A stretch of DNA of 64,000 nucleotides from positions 62,001 to 126,000 of the forward strand of contig JANPPC010000009.1 of the NCBI GenBank assembly GCA_031428275.1, written 5' to 3'. Source of the DNA: Pseudobdellovibrio sp031428275. GTDB taxonomy: Bacteria; Bdellovibrionota; Bdellovibrionia; Bdellovibrionales; Bdellovibrionaceae. Each line of letters opens with the position of its first letter. The stretch's first letter is position 1. The notes below the pieces were generated by a model, which saw nothing but the letters and a program-made list of their open reading frames with translations, did no database searches and was not told where the DNA came from. Shown one piece after another: positions 25,915 through 34,965 of this stretch. A program made the translations under genes and the position numbers.

Positions 25915-27240
25915 CTATACGACCGCGGCTCGTGCCTTCTTATAGTACAAGATTGTTAAAAGAATCAAGCCTCGAGTGCGTTCGCAAAACATTTCGTCTT
26001 TTTTATGTTTGTCGCCCGTATGCTCGCGGTGAACGTACATGCAGCCACCACCGCAGACGAAGCGTGCCCAGCAATTGTTGCAGTTATTTAATTCTATTAG
26101 AGGTTTCTGATACTTACCGAGTTTGTCATAGTCTAGCTGTAAGTTTTCGCCGACGATTTCATCGTTTTCACCGACCAGCCAGGGGCAGGTGTAGACTCTA
26201 TTTTTCGCATCAATCATCAGATAACTTTTGCCTGCTCCGCAAAAATTTTCAATGCGCTGCTGTGAATCTAATACATCAAAGTAGGCGTTGATAGTTCTGA
26301 TTTTACGTAGTTCGTTTTCTCCGCCGGTCTGCCATGCGATTTCAGCAATCTCGGCCATTTGTTTCAAATATTCGGCTTGCGTGTTTTGATCACGTTCAGC
26401 GTAGGCGTAATTGAATTCACACCAATCAACATTAAGTGATTTAAAAAACAAATAGTTATCTTTGATGTTTGAATTTTCTTTGGTAACAACCGCAGCAATT
26501 CCAACTGAAAGTAAATTGTCGCGAATAGAGATTAGCTTTTTTAAACCATCTAACGTGGCCTCGGTCGAACTTTTCCCATTTTTAGCGGGGCGCATTTGAT
26601 CGTTGATTTCTTTTGTTCCGTCTAAGCTTACGGTCACGTAAATCTTTATCGTCTTAAGCATCTCGATGACTTTGTCGGTGATCAAAGTACCGTTGGTGGT
26701 AACCATGAATTTGCACTGAATATTTTTTGGTTTGGCTTCAGCGATGACGTAATCGTAGATCACTTTCATGGCTTCGGGATATAGAAATGGTTCGCCGCCA
26801 ACGAATGACAAACTAAATGTGCTGCCAGATTTCAAGCTTTCTAAAAAAAACTTTAACTGCGGTAAGGTTTTTTCGATCGATACTTTGTTGATCGCTTCGC
26901 CGTATGTTCCGTCGCCGCCGGCCGCGCAATAGGTGCATTTTAAGTTGCAGATTTGCGTAACGTTTAAGGTAAGGCTTTTGATTCCGAATTTGACTTCACC
27001 TGAAAGAACTTCAAGGTTTTGCTCATCATTCCACTGTTTAAGGTGTCGAAATGACTCTGTTTCATCAAAACTTGGACTTAAAGCTAAACGGGGAACGGTT
27101 GATGATTTCAGCTCGATCGGAGTCATTTGGCTGAAAATTTCTTCGCTAACTTCGGCCACCTCTAAATTACGGGCATGAAAAGCGGTAATACCGTTCTCAG
27201 CCTTGTAAGCGATGATGTCGTCGAAGCGTTTTAAGTTCAC
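25915..27240 (-). CDS. Radical SAM/SPASM peptide maturase-like enzyme
   Basis: A 441-residue radical SAM enzyme. The first 90 residues form a small beta/alpha region resembling the leader-binding N-terminus of peptide maturases. CNLKCTYC follows (C98, C102, C105; SAM cluster), with SFVGGEPFL. The C-terminal SPASM domain has all seven cysteines: CGAG..., CPW, CNNCWARFVCGGGC (CX2CX5CX3C) and FCER, enough for two auxiliary [4Fe-4S] clusters. Such enzymes (PqqE, SCIFF and sactipeptide maturases, anSME) act on peptides or proteins. The start is taken at GTG 27240, since AAAAGGGG lies 9 bases upstream. The GTG at 27261 has no ribosome binding site. The 36-residue peptide gene follows by 23 bases. 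Confidence 0.9.
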   Translation of the reverse strand: MNLKRFDDIIAYKAENGITAFHARNLEVAEVSEEIFSQMTPIELKSSTVPRLALSPSFDETESFRHLKQWNDEQNLEVLSGEVKFGIKSLTLNVTQICNLKCTYCAAGGDGTYGEAINKVSIEKTLPQLKFFLESLKSGSTFSLSFVGGEPFLYPEAMKVIYDYVIAEAKPKNIQCKFMVTTNGTLITDKVIEMLKTIKIYVTVSLDGTKEINDQMRPAKNGKSSTEATLDGLKKLISIRDNLLSVGIAAVVTKENSNIKDNYLFFKSLNVDWCEFNYAYAERDQNTQAEYLKQMAEIAEIAWQTGGENELRKIRTINAYFDVLDSQQRIENFCGAGKSYLMIDAKNRVYTCPWLVGENDEIVGENLQLDYDKLGKYQKPLIELNNCNNCWARFVCGGGCMYVHREHTGDKHKKDEMFCERTRGLILLTILYYKKARAAVV

Positions 27241-27366
27241 AGAAGTAGTCCCCTTTTGCACTGAATGAAAGTCGATATCCTTAAATGAGCAACATGGGGG
27301 CCAGCAATGGGCTAGCGAAAGACCCGCGGCAAATATGCGGGCGATGGGTTAAAATGACTGGTTAGG

Positions 27367-27633
27367 CTATTGAGCTTTTACAGATTCAACAACTTGTTTA
27401 ACTAACGATTCTTTTTGCGCGTCAGTCATTTTCGACCACGAAATTGAGTCTAAGTTGACCAATTCTACCAGTGCGGCTTCAAGACCGTCTTGGTTTAATA
27501 ATTTAAGATGGCTGGCGATATCTAGAAACTGATGCATTTCATTCGAGATCATTTGGCGTTCGAAATCACCTTGTGATGCGAACGCGCTGAATGAAACAGT
27601 TAGTGCTAATGCCACGGCGAAAATGTTTTTCAT
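27367..27633 (-). CDS. Small secreted protein of unknown function
   Basis: An 88-residue protein with a signal peptide (MKNIFAVALALTVSFSAFA, cleavage after AFA) and a mature part of about 69 residues that looks all-helical (EMHQFLDIASHLKLLNQDG, ALVELVNLDSISWSKM). No cysteine. A clear AAGGAAG-type ribosome binding site precedes it. It lies 126 bases upstream of the radical SAM gene in the same direction, with only a weak CCCGC/GCGGG hairpin between. Cotranscription is possible. Confidence 0.7.
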   Translation of the reverse strand: MKNIFAVALALTVSFSAFASQGDFERQMISNEMHQFLDIASHLKLLNQDGLEAALVELVNLDSISWSKMTDAQKESLVKQVVESVKAQ

Positions 27634-28068
27634 AAAACTTCCTTTGCTGATGCAGCTAAAGACTCATTGTTAAAAGCTAATTTCAAAAAGTAAGGTGCAA
27701 GAGTTTGGCCCGCGCAGAAGCAATTAAACGTGTCGACACGGCGCAATTCTTCGGTGGGAGCAGTTTTCGGCAGCCAAGCTGTCTAGAATATTATCTAAGC
27801 GGGGGCTCATTATGAGATTTGTGGGTTAGGCACATTTATTTCATTTAAGCGGTATCTAGATCAGGCGCTGCTTGCTTGATCCATGCAGAGTAGGCGTTCT
27901 TACGCGGGTTTTAAAATCACGGCCGCAATGAACCAAGCCCGAAGAACGTGGCCCTTCGACCATAGCCTGGTACGAGTTCGAGGATGTTTACGATAAACCG
28001 ATTCAAATTTTAGGCTGCAGCCTAGCCACCCACACCATTCTAGAATAAAATGTAGAAAGGGCCAATAG
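27634..28068. other. 435-base stretch without a supported gene
   Basis: I see no convincing coding region here; the open frames reaching in lack a start with a ribosome binding site and family features. It holds a GTGTCGACAC palindrome (27730-27739) and a 14-bp perfect palindrome TAGGCTGCAGCCTA (28011-28024), the latter 45 bases past the stop of the chimeric lipoprotein. The promoter of the small secreted gene should also lie near its right or left edge. Confidence 0.5.
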
Positions 28069-31000
28069 TTACGGGCTTGTCCGCACGAGGCGGAACCCGA
28101 AATCGCTGTAGCGAGAACTGTGGCCGGATAGGTTGCGATAATTTGCACTTAAGCCCCGGGCATCGAAGTTCCAACTACCACCCCGTACGACGCGGTAAGA
28201 GCCCGCCGCTGGTCCTTGCGGATTTACACCACCAGTAAGCTGACCGTCATGCCAATCCGAAAGCCAATGCCAAACATTTCCCACGATTCCATAAACTGCT
28301 TTACCGTTAATTAAAAGGGGCTTCTCTTGTCCTACTGGCTGACTTTTCTTTCCACTATTTACATTATATACAGCATAGCCATCAAGCCCAGCTTCACTAT
28401 CTCCATGTAAATACTGACTGTTTGCTAAACCTCGCTGCCTTAAAACATATTCATACTCAGCTTCCGTCGGCAAACGATAAACACTTCCTTTTTTATGTCC
28501 TGGAAATAATTCATTTAAATTTTTTTGAATATGAACGTCATCTGACTTAGATACTTCATTTAAAGCCTTCGTCCAAATAACAATATCATTATACGATACT
28601 TGCTCTACCGGATTAAATTCACCTTTACAGCGTGACGGATCAGCATTTAGTTTTATTTCTTCTGCTAAATACTTTTGTGATAATTCAACGATTTCTTTCC
28701 ACTGCTTTTGTGTGGTATGGGTCGACATCAATTGAAAAGCTTTCGGGATTGTAGTTGAGATTTTTTGAAATCCCATTCTAAATTTTCCCGGACCGATATC
28801 TACAAAACCCATAATTGGCATTCCCATAGGGTAATCGAGCGTTTTTACATTTGTGCGCTCACGCACTTCGATCTTTGCTGATTTTAATTCCGGGTGTCGA
28901 TCTTGAATCAAATCGGCCATTTCATTTCTTCCCATCAAACGAAGCTGTTCGATCATATTCAGTCCAAATTCATCTTTTGATGAAAAATCCACATCAGGTT
29001 GATTTAATATCCACTCAACTATTGCTTTTTGATTGGCATGCGCGGCAATGATAATAGGTAAAAATCCACTTTCGTTTTTTGTGTTTAAATTAAATAGATT
29101 AAGACTTATCAGCGTACCTAATGTTGCTGTATCTGATGCCTGAAGGGTTAGTTCCCATTTTGCCTCTAGTCCATTGTAAAAATTCTTACGACGTTCGTTA
29201 TTTGATTTTCCCCACTGACGAATCTCAGAAATCATTTGTGTTTTTTCTTGATCATTAAATTTTGAAAAATCTTTATCAGAAATAGATCCATCGCCAACGA
29301 CCATAATCTCAAATACAGCCTGCTTTTTGACTTGGAATGACACATTTTCGCGGTCAAGGATTTGTTTTAAGTCAGCTTTATATTGTTCTGTTTTATATAA
29401 TCCAAGCCGCTCTAATTGGCCGACAAAAGCTCCGCTTGAAATATACTTTAAAAGATCTTCTTCTTTTGCTGATGATTTTAAATATAAAAAATCTTTGATT
29501 AATCTATTCTTATCTAAATTTGCATCCGCCATTTGCGGAGAATATTTACGACCTGCTGTGATTTCGATATTCTGGGCCTGCATTTTTTGTTCAAAAATGA
29601 TCGGATCAAAAAACTGCACATCCAATTTATCATAAGCCCGTGAATATTCACTTGGGAAATTGTACTGATGTGTCGTTGGGGTAAAGGTTTGTAGTGGCGC
29701 CGTAAGCTTTGGTAAAATCTCTTGCGCCACAAAATGTCTTGTTGCATCTACATTGGATAAGCCGTCATGGTCGCCCACGTCGTCCGGTAAAACTAACTTA
29801 TAACCTTTTTCGGCTAAACTTTTAGAAACTGCTGTTAAAAACATTTGCATTTTATTATTTGAAATATTTTGTATTTTATCAGCAAAGGCAACTTTTTCTG
29901 TTTTACCTGTTCGCGCATTTTTAGCTTGACCTAAGACCACCGTCAAATGACCACTCGAATGATTATCTTTATCAGTCATCGTAAAATAGTTGTAATTAGG
30001 ATCTAAGGCCTTTGAAAAATAAGTTCTTGATGCACAATCACCCCCTAAGCAAGATCTAAACGGCGATTCTTGAATTGAAAGACTTCTGACCCTGACTGTT
30101 TCAGTTTGTCTTGTCGTCATTTTGCCTAGTAAAACTTGCTGCTTTAGGTTTTGAACATTTCTTTGCGGAACTTCATTTTTAGTAAACCCGGTCGGGAAAT
30201 CTATTTTTAATTTATTTTGTAAATCTAAAGTGCTTGAATAACCCAAATCTTTCGACAAAGAATTAGCCTCATCTAAAATTTTTTCTAAACCTTCAACTTT
30301 TTCTAATCCATTTTTACTTTTTAGAAGTGTCTGGGTTGCTTGGTTTCCGTAACCATTTGTATAGACAAGATCAACCATAGCCTGACGAATATTTAAAGTA
30401 TTGCGGCCTTTTTTATCCAACCATTCTTGCAAGTATTTTAAGGTTTTAAATAAGGCCAGCGTTTTTTGTGTGTACTCTTGGTTGTTATCTTTTAATTTGG
30501 CTAAAAGATTGCGATTGGTTTTACTTATTATTCGATTTAAATAGGTCTCAAAATTCTTTTTATTTCTAGATTCAAATTCTGATTTTAATTTACGGTACGC
30601 GTCTTTGTCAGATTGCAAAGAGTCTTTTCCCAATTTTTTCTGCATCGCCTGAAGCTCGGCTGGTACTGCAGAATCTTTATAATCTAGAACTTTTTTCCAA
30701 AAACCTAAATTGGACTCAATCTGAAATAAATTATTTCTAATATCTGCGGCGGTTTGAATTTGTGATTTTAAATAATTTGCTAGTAGGCCAGGGGTTTCAT
30801 AGGTTTTCTCAACGGCTGAAATTTCATACTCTGGAAAGTGAAGCTTGATAAGCTCGGGGTGCTTTTGTAATTCATCAAGAACACTTTTTAAATTACGTCC
30901 TATATCTATCTCAGCATAACCAAAAAAAAACTTTCGGTAAACATCGAAAATATCCACTTGATTCGGATTTAATAGCATTCCTTCAGTCATCGCCTGCCCC

Positions 31001-31218
31001 AACGACATCATATCCGTAATTTCTTTTTTTGAATTAAATAAATCGACACACTGATGGTCTGCTGCCGGACGACGATTGTATTCTGCAACGCTGCAGAAAC
31101 CTGCCTTATTTAGCTCTGTTTCTTCAGGTTGAACAATGGGTTGAACAATGGGTTGAACCGAAGCACAGGCCGATAAAAATAAATACAATACACCCATTAA
31201 AAAAATCGACTTTTCCAT
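28069..31218 (-). CDS. Large chimeric lipoprotein with ankyrin-like and FGE-like domains
   Basis: A 1049-residue predicted lipoprotein (signal ending FLSAC, Cys18) with a short tandem duplication after it (QPIVQPIVQPEE). Residues about 100-350 are charged and helical. The middle holds an unrecognised domain with DVGDHDGLSNVDATRHF. Ankyrin-like repeats follow (about 690-780; NESGFLPIIIAAHANQKAIV). The last 245 residues match the formylglycine-generating enzyme/sulfatase-modifying fold: GPGKFRMG, YRLPTEAEYEYVLR, YGIVGNVWHWLSDW, RVVRGGSWNF and DFGFRLVRT. The catalytic cysteines of true FGE are absent, so it is probably a binding domain. Surface location and a role in host or prey contact are inference. 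Confidence 0.8.
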   Translation of the reverse strand: MEKSIFLMGVLYLFLSACASVQPIVQPIVQPEETELNKAGFCSVAEYNRRPAADHQCVDLFNSKKEITDMMSLGQAMTEGMLLNPNQVDIFDVYRKFFFGYAEIDIGRNLKSVLDELQKHPELIKLHFPEYEISAVEKTYETPGLLANYLKSQIQTAADIRNNLFQIESNLGFWKKVLDYKDSAVPAELQAMQKKLGKDSLQSDKDAYRKLKSEFESRNKKNFETYLNRIISKTNRNLLAKLKDNNQEYTQKTLALFKTLKYLQEWLDKKGRNTLNIRQAMVDLVYTNGYGNQATQTLLKSKNGLEKVEGLEKILDEANSLSKDLGYSSTLDLQNKLKIDFPTGFTKNEVPQRNVQNLKQQVLLGKMTTRQTETVRVRSLSIQESPFRSCLGGDCASRTYFSKALDPNYNYFTMTDKDNHSSGHLTVVLGQAKNARTGKTEKVAFADKIQNISNNKMQMFLTAVSKSLAEKGYKLVLPDDVGDHDGLSNVDATRHFVAQEILPKLTAPLQTFTPTTHQYNFPSEYSRAYDKLDVQFFDPIIFEQKMQAQNIEITAGRKYSPQMADANLDKNRLIKDFLYLKSSAKEEDLLKYISSGAFVGQLERLGLYKTEQYKADLKQILDRENVSFQVKKQAVFEIMVVGDGSISDKDFSKFNDQEKTQMISEIRQWGKSNNERRKNFYNGLEAKWELTLQASDTATLGTLISLNLFNLNTKNESGFLPIIIAAHANQKAIVEWILNQPDVDFSSKDEFGLNMIEQLRLMGRNEMADLIQDRHPELKSAKIEVRERTNVKTLDYPMGMPIMGFVDIGPGKFRMGFQKISTTIPKAFQLMSTHTTQKQWKEIVELSQKYLAEEIKLNADPSRCKGEFNPVEQVSYNDIVIWTKALNEVSKSDDVHIQKNLNELFPGHKKGSVYRLPTEAEYEYVLRQRGLANSQYLHGDSEAGLDGYAVYNVNSGKKSQPVGQEKPLLINGKAVYGIVGNVWHWLSDWHDGQLTGGVNPQGPAAGSYRVVRGGSWNFDARGLSANYRNLSGHSSRYSDFGFRLVRTSP
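31127..31158 (-). repeat. 12-bp tandem repeat in the lipoprotein N-terminus
   Basis: GGTTGAACAATG is present in two full copies (31127-31138, 31139-31150) and a partial third (to 31158). It encodes the QPIVQPIVQP duplication just after the lipidated cysteine. The copy number could vary between strains without a frameshift. Confidence 0.7.
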
Positions 31219-31439
31219 GGTATTTTATCGGATGAACTAACGATTGTATAAACTTGACCTATGTCAGTCTTATGCATAGTTTCGCTTAGCTAAGAAGCTG
31301 TCCCGATTTATCGCCCATTCGCTGCGTAGCACTAAGTGGATGGTTGCTTCAAATCGGTGTTGAATAGGACCATTGTCCAGTCAAGTCGGTGGCAAAGTTA
31401 AATGACGAAACGTTTTTGATCAGCGAAAATAGCTGAATA

Positions 31440-32402
31440 ATGAGAGTAAAATTTTGGGGAGTCCGCGGTTCGCTGCCAAGCTCTTTAGACACATTTGGCT
31501 GGATCGGGCACATCGAAAAACTAATGAACGAGTTTTTCAGCTCTGGTTTTAAAGAACAAAAAGACATTTCGACATTCATCAGTAAAAAACCACCGGCAGC
31601 CGTTGGCGGTTTTGGTTCGGCCACGACCTGCGTAGAAGTGACTGCAGATTCTAAGTCAATCATCTTAGACGGCGGTAGCGGCTTAAAGTTTTTAAGTGAT
31701 CATCTTGAGATTTCAGGACGCATAGAAACTGAAAATGAGTTTCATATTCTGATGACCCATTTTCACTTCGATCATATTTTGGGTTTACCATTTTTTGCGC
31801 CGCATTTTATGAAGGGTAAAAAAATTCATTATTATTCTGTGCAGTCTGAAACCGAAAAAATTGTGCGTGATCTTTTTAAGAAGCCGATTTTCCCGGTCGG
31901 GTTTGAACATTTGTCAGCGAATATCGAATTTCACACCATTGCTCCGTACCAGAAAATTTCAATTAATGGCTTTGATGTGACCGCTTATCAAATGGATCAT
32001 CCTGACCCTTCATTTGGTTTTCGCGTCGAAAAAGGTGGCAAAGTTTACGCGCACGCCGTCGATCACGAAGCTTTACGTTTAACGCGCGATCAGTTAGGTT
32101 CAGACGCGGGTTTGTTTGAGAATGCCGATCTACTTTATTTCGATGCACAATACGAAGAAGCAGATATGGCTGTTAAGAAAGGTTGGGGACATGGAACTTG
32201 TGATCGAGGCTTTCAAGTTGCTGCCCATTTTCGTGTTAAACAAGTACTTTTTGCTCACCATGATCCTTCTTTTTCTATTGAGGATTCTTGGGTTCACAAG
32301 AAAAAAGCCGAAGCCGATTTCACGAACAAGTTCGCCAAATATTTCACGCAAAATAAATTAGTTTGGGATTTCACCTTCGAAGGCCAAGTCATTAATCTTT
32401 AA
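31440..32402 (+). CDS. Metallo-beta-lactamase fold hydrolase
   Basis: Cytoplasmic metal-dependent hydrolase of 320 residues. The start MRVKFWGVRGSLP, the ILDGGSGL loop and LMTHFHFDHILGLPFF (HxHxDH) identify the PhnP/RNase Z-like MBL subgroup. Further metal ligands lie in the MDHPDP segment and the AHHDP end. WGHGTCDRGFQVA resembles homologues found next to two-component or cyclic-nucleotide genes. Substrate unknown. The neighbour mrcB converges on it with 12 bases between the stops, spanned by the palindrome AACGGTTAACCGTT (32403-32416). Confidence 0.85.
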   Translation: MRVKFWGVRGSLPSSLDTFGWIGHIEKLMNEFFSSGFKEQKDISTFISKKPPAAVGGFGSATTCVEVTADSKSIILDGGSGLKFLSDHLEISGRIETENEFHILMTHFHFDHILGLPFFAPHFMKGKKIHYYSVQSETEKIVRDLFKKPIFPVGFEHLSANIEFHTIAPYQKISINGFDVTAYQMDHPDPSFGFRVEKGGKVYAHAVDHEALRLTRDQLGSDAGLFENADLLYFDAQYEEADMAVKKGWGHGTCDRGFQVAAHFRVKQVLFAHHDPSFSIEDSWVHKKKAEADFTNKFAKYFTQNKLVWDFTFEGQVINL

Positions 32403-32414
32403 AACGGTTAACCG

Positions 32415-34673
32415 TTAGTCTCTAAAAATCAACTCAGTCTTTTTATCCGTACCGAATAAATCAACTTCGCGCTTTTCAACTGTCGCCGGCCATTTGAAAT
32501 CATCATCGGGCCAGACATTTTGGTAAGACTTCATAAGATCAATCCACACGGGCACGGGGCCGCTAGCACCCGTAAGCTTGCTAGATAAACTTTGATCGTA
32601 ACCAATCCAAGCTAATGTCGTTTGGTGCGGGGTGAAACCAGAAAACCAGGCGTCCTTGTTGTCTGAAGTTGTTCCCGTTTTACCAGCTGATGGCGCCGTC
32701 CAACCGTAAGCGGTCGAAGACTTCGCGGTACCTGAGCGAAAAGTTTCTTTCATCATTCCAACTAATACGGCGACGTTCGTTTCATCTAACTTTTTCAACG
32801 AAACGGGCGTGAAAGTGTAAAGATTTTTACCTTCGCGATCTTCAAGTTTTTCAATGAACGAAGAAGCTTGGTACAAACCGAAATTTGCTAAAGTTCGATA
32901 CGCTTCAAGCACTTCGATCGGGTAGTGTTCGGTGGCCCCTAGGCTAGTCGACGGAGTTGTCTCCATTTTTGATGTGAAACCTATTTGATGAACCAGGTCG
33001 ATTATTTTTTCGATTCCAACCTTTTGCGCGACCTGCGCGGTTGAAGAATTCAGACTTTCTTTCAAACCGAAATACAAAGGTACTTCTCCGTTAAAAGTTT
33101 TATCGTAATTCGTCGGCGACCAAGTTTTATTTCGGTCATATTTCCAAACGAATTTTTCGTCCATAATTTTGGTTTGTGGATCAACGTCCTTACCGTCCAA
33201 TCCGAAAGTTAATGCCGATAAGTAAACGAAGGGTTTGATCAACGAGCCAATTTGACGATGACCATCTAGGGCGCGGTTAAATTGCGTTTGTCGATAGCTT
33301 TGGCCGCCCACGAAAACATTCACTAACCCGGTTACGTTTTCAGATGATACAACTAAGCCTTCTAAGCGAAAGCCTTTGTCTTTATTGGTTTGTAAGTTCT
33401 TACGTTTTGTTTCTAATTCAGCAATGTGTGCTAACAAGGCTTTCTGCGCCTTAGACTGCGCTTCAAGATCTAAACTGGTTTGAATTTTCGCGCCTTCGAT
33501 TTCAATTCCTAAGGTCTTCATTTGCTTTCGAACGGCGTCGAAAAAATAAGGCGCAGTTTCTACCGCTTTCAACGTATGAACGAGGGGAAGTTTTGCGGCC
33601 GAGGCCTTGTCAAATTCAGCGGCCGTAATTAAATTCAGCTCTTTCATCTTAGCCAACACTGAATTTCTTCGTGCTGTTGCTTTATCAGCTTTTTTCCATG
33701 GGTTATTTTGCGCGGGATTATTAATGATCGCCGCTAACAAGGCGCATTCGTGCAAATCTAAGTTTTGCACTTCTTTATCGAAATAAACATTGGCTGCGGC
33801 ACCGAAACCGCGAACTTGAAATGCTCCCGTTTGCCCCATGTAGATGATATTTAGATAAGTTTCTAGAATTTTATCTTTCGTCCATTCGCTTTCTAACTTC
33901 GATGCAAGAAAAAGCTCTTTCACTTTTCGTTTTATGGTTTTTTCTGGAGTTAAAAAATAATTTTTCACAAGCTGTTGGGTGATTGTACTACCGCCCTGGG
34001 CGGCCCGCATCTTGACCACATTTTTAACAAAAGCGCGCGCAAGACCTGTGTAACTGACGCCCGAATGGTCTAAAAAATCATTATCTTCAATAGCCATAAC
34101 TGCGTTCAGGCAATTCACCGGAAAGTCTGAGATCTTTAATTCATTTTGCATAATGGGTTCTTGGCCGCGATATTGTGCAACCAAAATAGGATCAAGCGAA
34201 GCTTTCCAATGTTGTTGAAAAGGCTGGCCGGTAAAAGTTGATTCGATTATTTTTTCAGAATTAATAATCACTAAGTAATTTTCTTTCGCGCGGGTTTGCC
34301 AAGCCCAGCAGCTATGAGCTGCAGTTAGCTGCCCCAATTGGGTAAATGCTTGGCATTCGGCGATTGTGACTTTTTTAGCGTCTCCGACGAGTAAGCTTTG
34401 GTCACCTTCGCGAAGGCGGTAGTTTTGCTGTGCTAAAGACTTCAGAAACTCGGTTTCGTTCCATTTTTGGCCTTGTAAAAACGTAGGGCCACGCGCGTAA
34501 TAGCGGGTCGACGAAGTTAATTCCCTAGAAGAAAGTTTTTTTTGAGTTTCAGAATCACTGCTGAAGGGCCATTCGAAGGCATTTGCAGTTGCGCTAAAAA
34601 ATAATACGCTGCTCAATAGAAAACTTGTCACCGGTTTGTAAATGGTCTTTAATTGAGGGCAAATAAAGGGCAT
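32415..34673 (-). CDS. mrcB: Class A penicillin-binding protein, PBP1B type
   Basis: Bifunctional peptidoglycan synthase. A UB2H-like segment (YYARGPTFLQGQKW) leads into the GT51 glycosyltransferase (AIEDNDFLDHSGVS with the catalytic Glu, AQGGSTITQQLVKNYFL). The transpeptidase domain has SLIKP (SxxK), SLN (SxN) and AGKTGTTSDNKD (KTG). Overall architecture matches E. coli PBP1B. The N-terminus (SFLLSSVLFFSATANA) looks like a cleavable signal rather than the usual uncleaved anchor preceded by a cytoplasmic tail. A TTG at 34697 would add eight residues and overlap the divergent gene; ATG 34673 is preferred but has no clear ribosome binding site. Confidence 0.92.
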   Translation of the reverse strand: MPFICPQLKTIYKPVTSFLLSSVLFFSATANAFEWPFSSDSETQKKLSSRELTSSTRYYARGPTFLQGQKWNETEFLKSLAQQNYRLREGDQSLLVGDAKKVTIAECQAFTQLGQLTAAHSCWAWQTRAKENYLVIINSEKIIESTFTGQPFQQHWKASLDPILVAQYRGQEPIMQNELKISDFPVNCLNAVMAIEDNDFLDHSGVSYTGLARAFVKNVVKMRAAQGGSTITQQLVKNYFLTPEKTIKRKVKELFLASKLESEWTKDKILETYLNIIYMGQTGAFQVRGFGAAANVYFDKEVQNLDLHECALLAAIINNPAQNNPWKKADKATARRNSVLAKMKELNLITAAEFDKASAAKLPLVHTLKAVETAPYFFDAVRKQMKTLGIEIEGAKIQTSLDLEAQSKAQKALLAHIAELETKRKNLQTNKDKGFRLEGLVVSSENVTGLVNVFVGGQSYRQTQFNRALDGHRQIGSLIKPFVYLSALTFGLDGKDVDPQTKIMDEKFVWKYDRNKTWSPTNYDKTFNGEVPLYFGLKESLNSSTAQVAQKVGIEKIIDLVHQIGFTSKMETTPSTSLGATEHYPIEVLEAYRTLANFGLYQASSFIEKLEDREGKNLYTFTPVSLKKLDETNVAVLVGMMKETFRSGTAKSSTAYGWTAPSAGKTGTTSDNKDAWFSGFTPHQTTLAWIGYDQSLSSKLTGASGPVPVWIDLMKSYQNVWPDDDFKWPATVEKREVDLFGTDKKTELIFRD

Positions 34674-34683
34674 ACAACATAAA

Positions 34684-34965
34684 ATGATGAAGCTCAACGC
34701 AAGTCAAATACAAAGACTATCTCAAAAAATTCTAGATCAGTGGAAATCACAAAATTTAATTACCATGCGAGTGGAAGAAAAAGTGGTTTTGAAAACAATT
34801 ATCGACGCAATCACTGAAGACTTCCGTAAAGAAGAACAGCTTGATAACGACGTTAAAGCCCTGATGGATCAAATGGAGCGCGAACACGGTAGTGATTTTC
34901 AACGTCACAAAATGTTTCCGATGCTTAAAACCAAATTAGCCAAAGAAAGAAAAATTATTTTATGA
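34684..34965 (+). CDS. DUF507 family protein (first of a pair)
   Basis: A 93-residue helical protein of the DUF507 family (MKLNASQIQRLSQKILDQWK, charged helices, no membrane segment). Function unknown. DUF507 genes commonly occur as adjacent pairs in deltaproteobacteria. It overlaps the second copy by 4 bases. Its start is 10 bases from the mrcB start on the other strand, so the two promoters must overlap or lie inside coding sequence. Confidence 0.82.
   Translation: MMKLNASQIQRLSQKILDQWKSQNLITMRVEEKVVLKTIIDAITEDFRKEEQLDNDVKALMDQMEREHGSDFQRHKMFPMLKTKLAKERKIIL

Noticed and set aside
25932..26291. 119-codon plus-strand frame within the radical SAM gene
   Set aside because: Antisense shadow of conserved SPASM coding sequence.
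27900..28148. 82-codon minus-strand frame overlapping the end of the chimeric lipoprotein gene
   Set aside because: No signal, no family, and much of it is the shifted frame of the FGE-like domain and its trailing sequence.
32403..32416. Perfect palindrome AACGGTTAACCGTT between two convergent stops as a terminator
   Set aside because: Only a 5-bp stem can form once a loop is allowed, and no T run follows on either strand.
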